Shown here one piece after another: positions 62,133-64,000 of a DNA stretch of 64,000 nt; positions within the stretch are counted from its first letter, which is position 1; each line of letters starts with the position of its first letter. The notes under the pieces were generated by a model. That model saw only the letters and a list, made by a program, of their open reading frames with translations, was not told the DNA's origin and searched no databases. The position numbers and the translations under genes were made by a program. The DNA lies in contig CALGTD010000068.1 of NCBI GenBank assembly GCA_937901895.1, positions 1-64,000 on the forward strand, in the 5' to 3' direction. Source of the stretch: an uncultured Spartobacteria bacterium (lineage in GTDB: Bacteria; Verrucomicrobiota; Verrucomicrobiia; Chthoniobacterales; JAATET01).

Positions 62133-63638
62133 ATGTCGAATCCCCCGTCCTCCGGCGCCACGCGGCGCAGCTTCCTTCGGGGTGCGGTCGGCGCCGTCGC
62201 CGCCACACCATTTGCCGGTTCATTGCTCGCTCAATCGGAACCACCCGAGGCGAAACCAGCCGCGCCCGGGGAGTCGCTGGAGGTTCTTGTCCTCGGCGCT
62301 GGAATGTCCGGCCTGACGGCGGCGCTTTCGCTGCACCGCGCCGGACACAAGGTGCGCGTGATCGAGTATCAGGATCGCGTCGGCGGCCGGTTGCTTTCCG
62401 TGCCGCTGAAGGGCGGGCAGTTCACCGAGGCGGGCGGCGGCCATTTCCGCTCGAACATGCCGTATGTGCTCAGCTACGTGCGCCATTTCGGGCTGCCGCT
62501 TCTATCGCTGAACGACGGACTTCCCCGCTACCTCTACGGCGGGAAGGTCGCGGAATCGGCGTTTCTCGCGAACTGGCCGTTCGATCTGAAGCCCGAGGAA
62601 CGCAACGTCACCGTCGCCTCGACGCTCAACCACTATCTCTATCTCAACGGCCTCGACACCGACACCGTGCTCGACGCGAACTGGCCCGATCCGGTCACGC
62701 GCGAGCGCCTCGACAGTCTCACCGTCGCCGACATGCTGAAAAAGGTCGGCGCGTCCGACGCGTTCATCCAGCTTCTCGACGCGCACGGCGGCACGTTCAC
62801 GAGCAGCTCACCCGCGCTGGGTGCGATTCCCGATCTCGCCTACCACTTCGGTGATCAGAATCTCTTCCGAATCAAGGGCGGCAACGACCAGCTGCCCAGG
62901 GCGATGGCGAAAGTTCTTGGAAATCGCATCGTCCTCGGCGCGCCGGTTGTTTCCATCGACCAGTCCGGCCCAAAGGTCGTCGTGAAAGTGAAGGACGGCC
63001 GGGAGTTCTCGGGCGATCGCGTCGTCTGCACGATTCCCTTCACGGTGCTGCAGGACGTCGCCGTCACACCGGACTGGTCGACGAAGAAAAAGACGATGTT
63101 CGAGGAGATGGAGTGGGACAAGACGGTGAAGATCATCGTCCAGACGAAAACCCCGGCGTGGCTCTCCAAGGGCGTGCATGGCTGGCCGCTTGCCGGCTCC
63201 GATCAGCCGTGGGAGCGCGTCATCGACATTACCGGCAACGAACCCGGCGGCTACGGCAACGTCTTCTTCTACCTCAACGGCTCCAATGCCGACCGCCATC
63301 TCGCCCGTTCCCGCGAAACGCGGGCGCAGGAAACCGTGGACCTCTTCCGCAAGGACATGCCCGACCTCTTCGACGAGATCGTCACCCTGCAGGACTTCGC
63401 GTGGTCCGAGCAGCCGTGGATCCGCGGCTCCTTCGGCGGACCTCCCGTCGGTGGTGCGTGGATGATCGACGAATGGACGAAGCCCGAAGGCCGAATCCAT
63501 TTTGCCGGAGACTTCACGACGATGAAGACCGGCTGGGTGGAAGGCGCCATCGAGTCCGGCCTGCGCGCGGCGCGGCAGATCGATCCGAGCGCCAGGCCCG
63601 AGGTCGAGCCCGGCCTGCGTCAGGAAGTCAAGGCGTAG
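62133..63638 (+). CDS. Tat-exported FAD-dependent amine oxidase-like oxidoreductase
   Basis: The 501-residue protein has a twin-arginine signal (ATRRSFLRGAVGAVAA) and a cleavage region near LLAQSEP. The FAD-binding motif VLVLGAGMSGLTAALSLHRA lies near residue 50, followed by EYQDRVGGRLLS. The C-terminal flavin motif is GRIHFAGDFTTMKTGWVEGA, as in flavin monoamine oxidases. It would fold with FAD in the cytoplasm and be exported to oxidise an amine or related substrate in the periplasm. Substrate specificity is not visible. The ATG at 62133 is the only start that places the RR motif correctly. It converges on the DUF1697 gene. Confidence 0.9.
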   Translation: MSNPPSSGATRRSFLRGAVGAVAATPFAGSLLAQSEPPEAKPAAPGESLEVLVLGAGMSGLTAALSLHRAGHKVRVIEYQDRVGGRLLSVPLKGGQFTEAGGGHFRSNMPYVLSYVRHFGLPLLSLNDGLPRYLYGGKVAESAFLANWPFDLKPEERNVTVASTLNHYLYLNGLDTDTVLDANWPDPVTRERLDSLTVADMLKKVGASDAFIQLLDAHGGTFTSSSPALGAIPDLAYHFGDQNLFRIKGGNDQLPRAMAKVLGNRIVLGAPVVSIDQSGPKVVVKVKDGREFSGDRVVCTIPFTVLQDVAVTPDWSTKKKTMFEEMEWDKTVKIIVQTKTPAWLSKGVHGWPLAGSDQPWERVIDITGNEPGGYGNVFFYLNGSNADRHLARSRETRAQETVDLFRKDMPDLFDEIVTLQDFAWSEQPWIRGSFGGPPVGGAWMIDEWTKPEGRIHFAGDFTTMKTGWVEGAIESGLRAARQIDPSARPEVEPGLRQEVKA

Positions 63639-63647
63639 CCCGTTGCC

Positions 63648-64000
63648 TCACGCACGCTCCGCCGCATCGCGACCGAGTGCGGCGAGGCGGAGCACGGTAT
63701 TCCAGTTGCGCGCGGTGTTTTCGACGCCGATCCACGCGTCGAACTTCTCCGCCATCCTGCAGCGGCCGAATCCGTTCGGCGTGTGCAGATAGGCGACGCG
63801 GTCGATCACCAGCAGATCCTCGTCGCCCACGGCGCAGGCCCGCACGCGCGCGACATTCGCGGAGTCCGGCACGCTCTCCAGCAGCGCCGCATGCACGGTC
63901 GTGGGAGCCGCGTCCGCCTGCGCGGAGAAGGGATTGCCTGCAATCACCGCCTCCCATTCCTCTAGCGTCGGCGCGAAGATCGCCTTCTCGAATCCGAACT
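63648..64000 (-). CDS. DUF1697 family protein, 5' end outside window
   Basis: The frame is open to the window edge, so only the C-terminal 117 residues are present. The sequence reads EKAIFAPTLEEWEAVIAGNP near the edge, then RVAYLHTPNGFGRCRMAEKF and ENTARNWNTVLRLAALG. This order (FxAxT/LxExW, NPF, YLHxPxGxGRS, ARNWxTV) is the DUF1697 family. Its function is unknown; members are about 175 residues and cytoplasmic. The GTG at 63945-63947 is internal to the domain and not the true start. Confidence 0.87.
   Translation of the reverse strand, partial: FGFEKAIFAPTLEEWEAVIAGNPFSAQADAAPTTVHAALLESVPDSANVARVRACAVGDEDLLVIDRVAYLHTPNGFGRCRMAEKFDAWIGVENTARNWNTVLRLAALGRDAAERA

Noticed and set aside
1..64000. 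CRISPR arrays, insertion sequences, prophage genes, tRNA and rRNA genes
   Set aside because: No regularly spaced repeats, transposase or integrase genes, phage structural genes or RNA-gene sequences were recognised on either strand.

Overview
The window is a high-GC, densely coded chromosomal segment from a Gram-negative bacterium. Kdo and heptose genes (kdsB, gmhB), an outer-membrane beta-barrel and lipobox proteins show an outer membrane. An exosortase, a PEP-CTERM protein made of autotransporter-type beta-strand repeats, and a eukaryote/archaeal-type prolyl-tRNA synthetase together point to the Verrucomicrobiota. That placement is inference from gene content; no rRNA, tRNA, insertion sequence, phage gene or CRISPR array was seen.

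Layout. 1-5231 holds housekeeping genes: a partial M24 peptidase, a YugP-type membrane metallopeptidase, thiD, proS, and a reverse-strand gmhB-kdsB pair. 5443-11105 (+) is a polysaccharide export/initiation operon: OM beta-barrel, short OPX lipoprotein, Wzc-like tyrosine kinase, polyprenyl-phosphate sugar transferase. It converges on a 19-gene reverse-strand operon (31031 down to 11092) with Wzm/Wzt-type ABC transporter genes, two FkbM methyltransferases, twelve glycosyltransferases, a Wzy/WaaL-like protein, an acetyltransferase and an exosortase carrying an EpsI-like domain. Thirteen of its 18 junctions are 4-base start/stop overlaps. A second O-antigen ligase-like gene and a TPR gene (31104-34882, +) diverge from it. 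A hybrid histidine kinase (34888-37512, -) and the PEP-CTERM protein (37612-39606, +), a likely exosortase substrate, complete the surface-related half.

39721-51686 is mixed: an orphan PTS EIIA with argS, typA/bipA, a YghZ-like aldo/keto reductase, a DUF3472 protein, a two-gene RND efflux system and a duplicated-domain LOG protein. 51853-57710 (-) is a four-gene DNA repair cluster: Lhr-type helicase, PdeM-like phosphoesterase, radical SAM DNA-repair family protein, and a DUF4130-UdgX fusion. 57841-64000 holds a GH92 glycosidase with an altered motif, two unknown proteins, a Tat-exported FAD amine oxidase-like enzyme and a partial DUF1697 protein.

Working together: the sugar transferase would start a glycan on undecaprenyl phosphate, the glycosyltransferases extend it, the acetyl- and methyltransferases decorate it, Wzm/Wzt and/or a Wzy/Wzc route assemble it, and the OPX lipoprotein plus beta-barrel export it. 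The exosortase would process PEP-CTERM proteins for the same surface layer. No intergenic gap exceeds about 210 bases. Several forward genes have promoter-like boxes ending only 6-9 bases before the start codon, suggesting leaderless or near-leaderless mRNAs.
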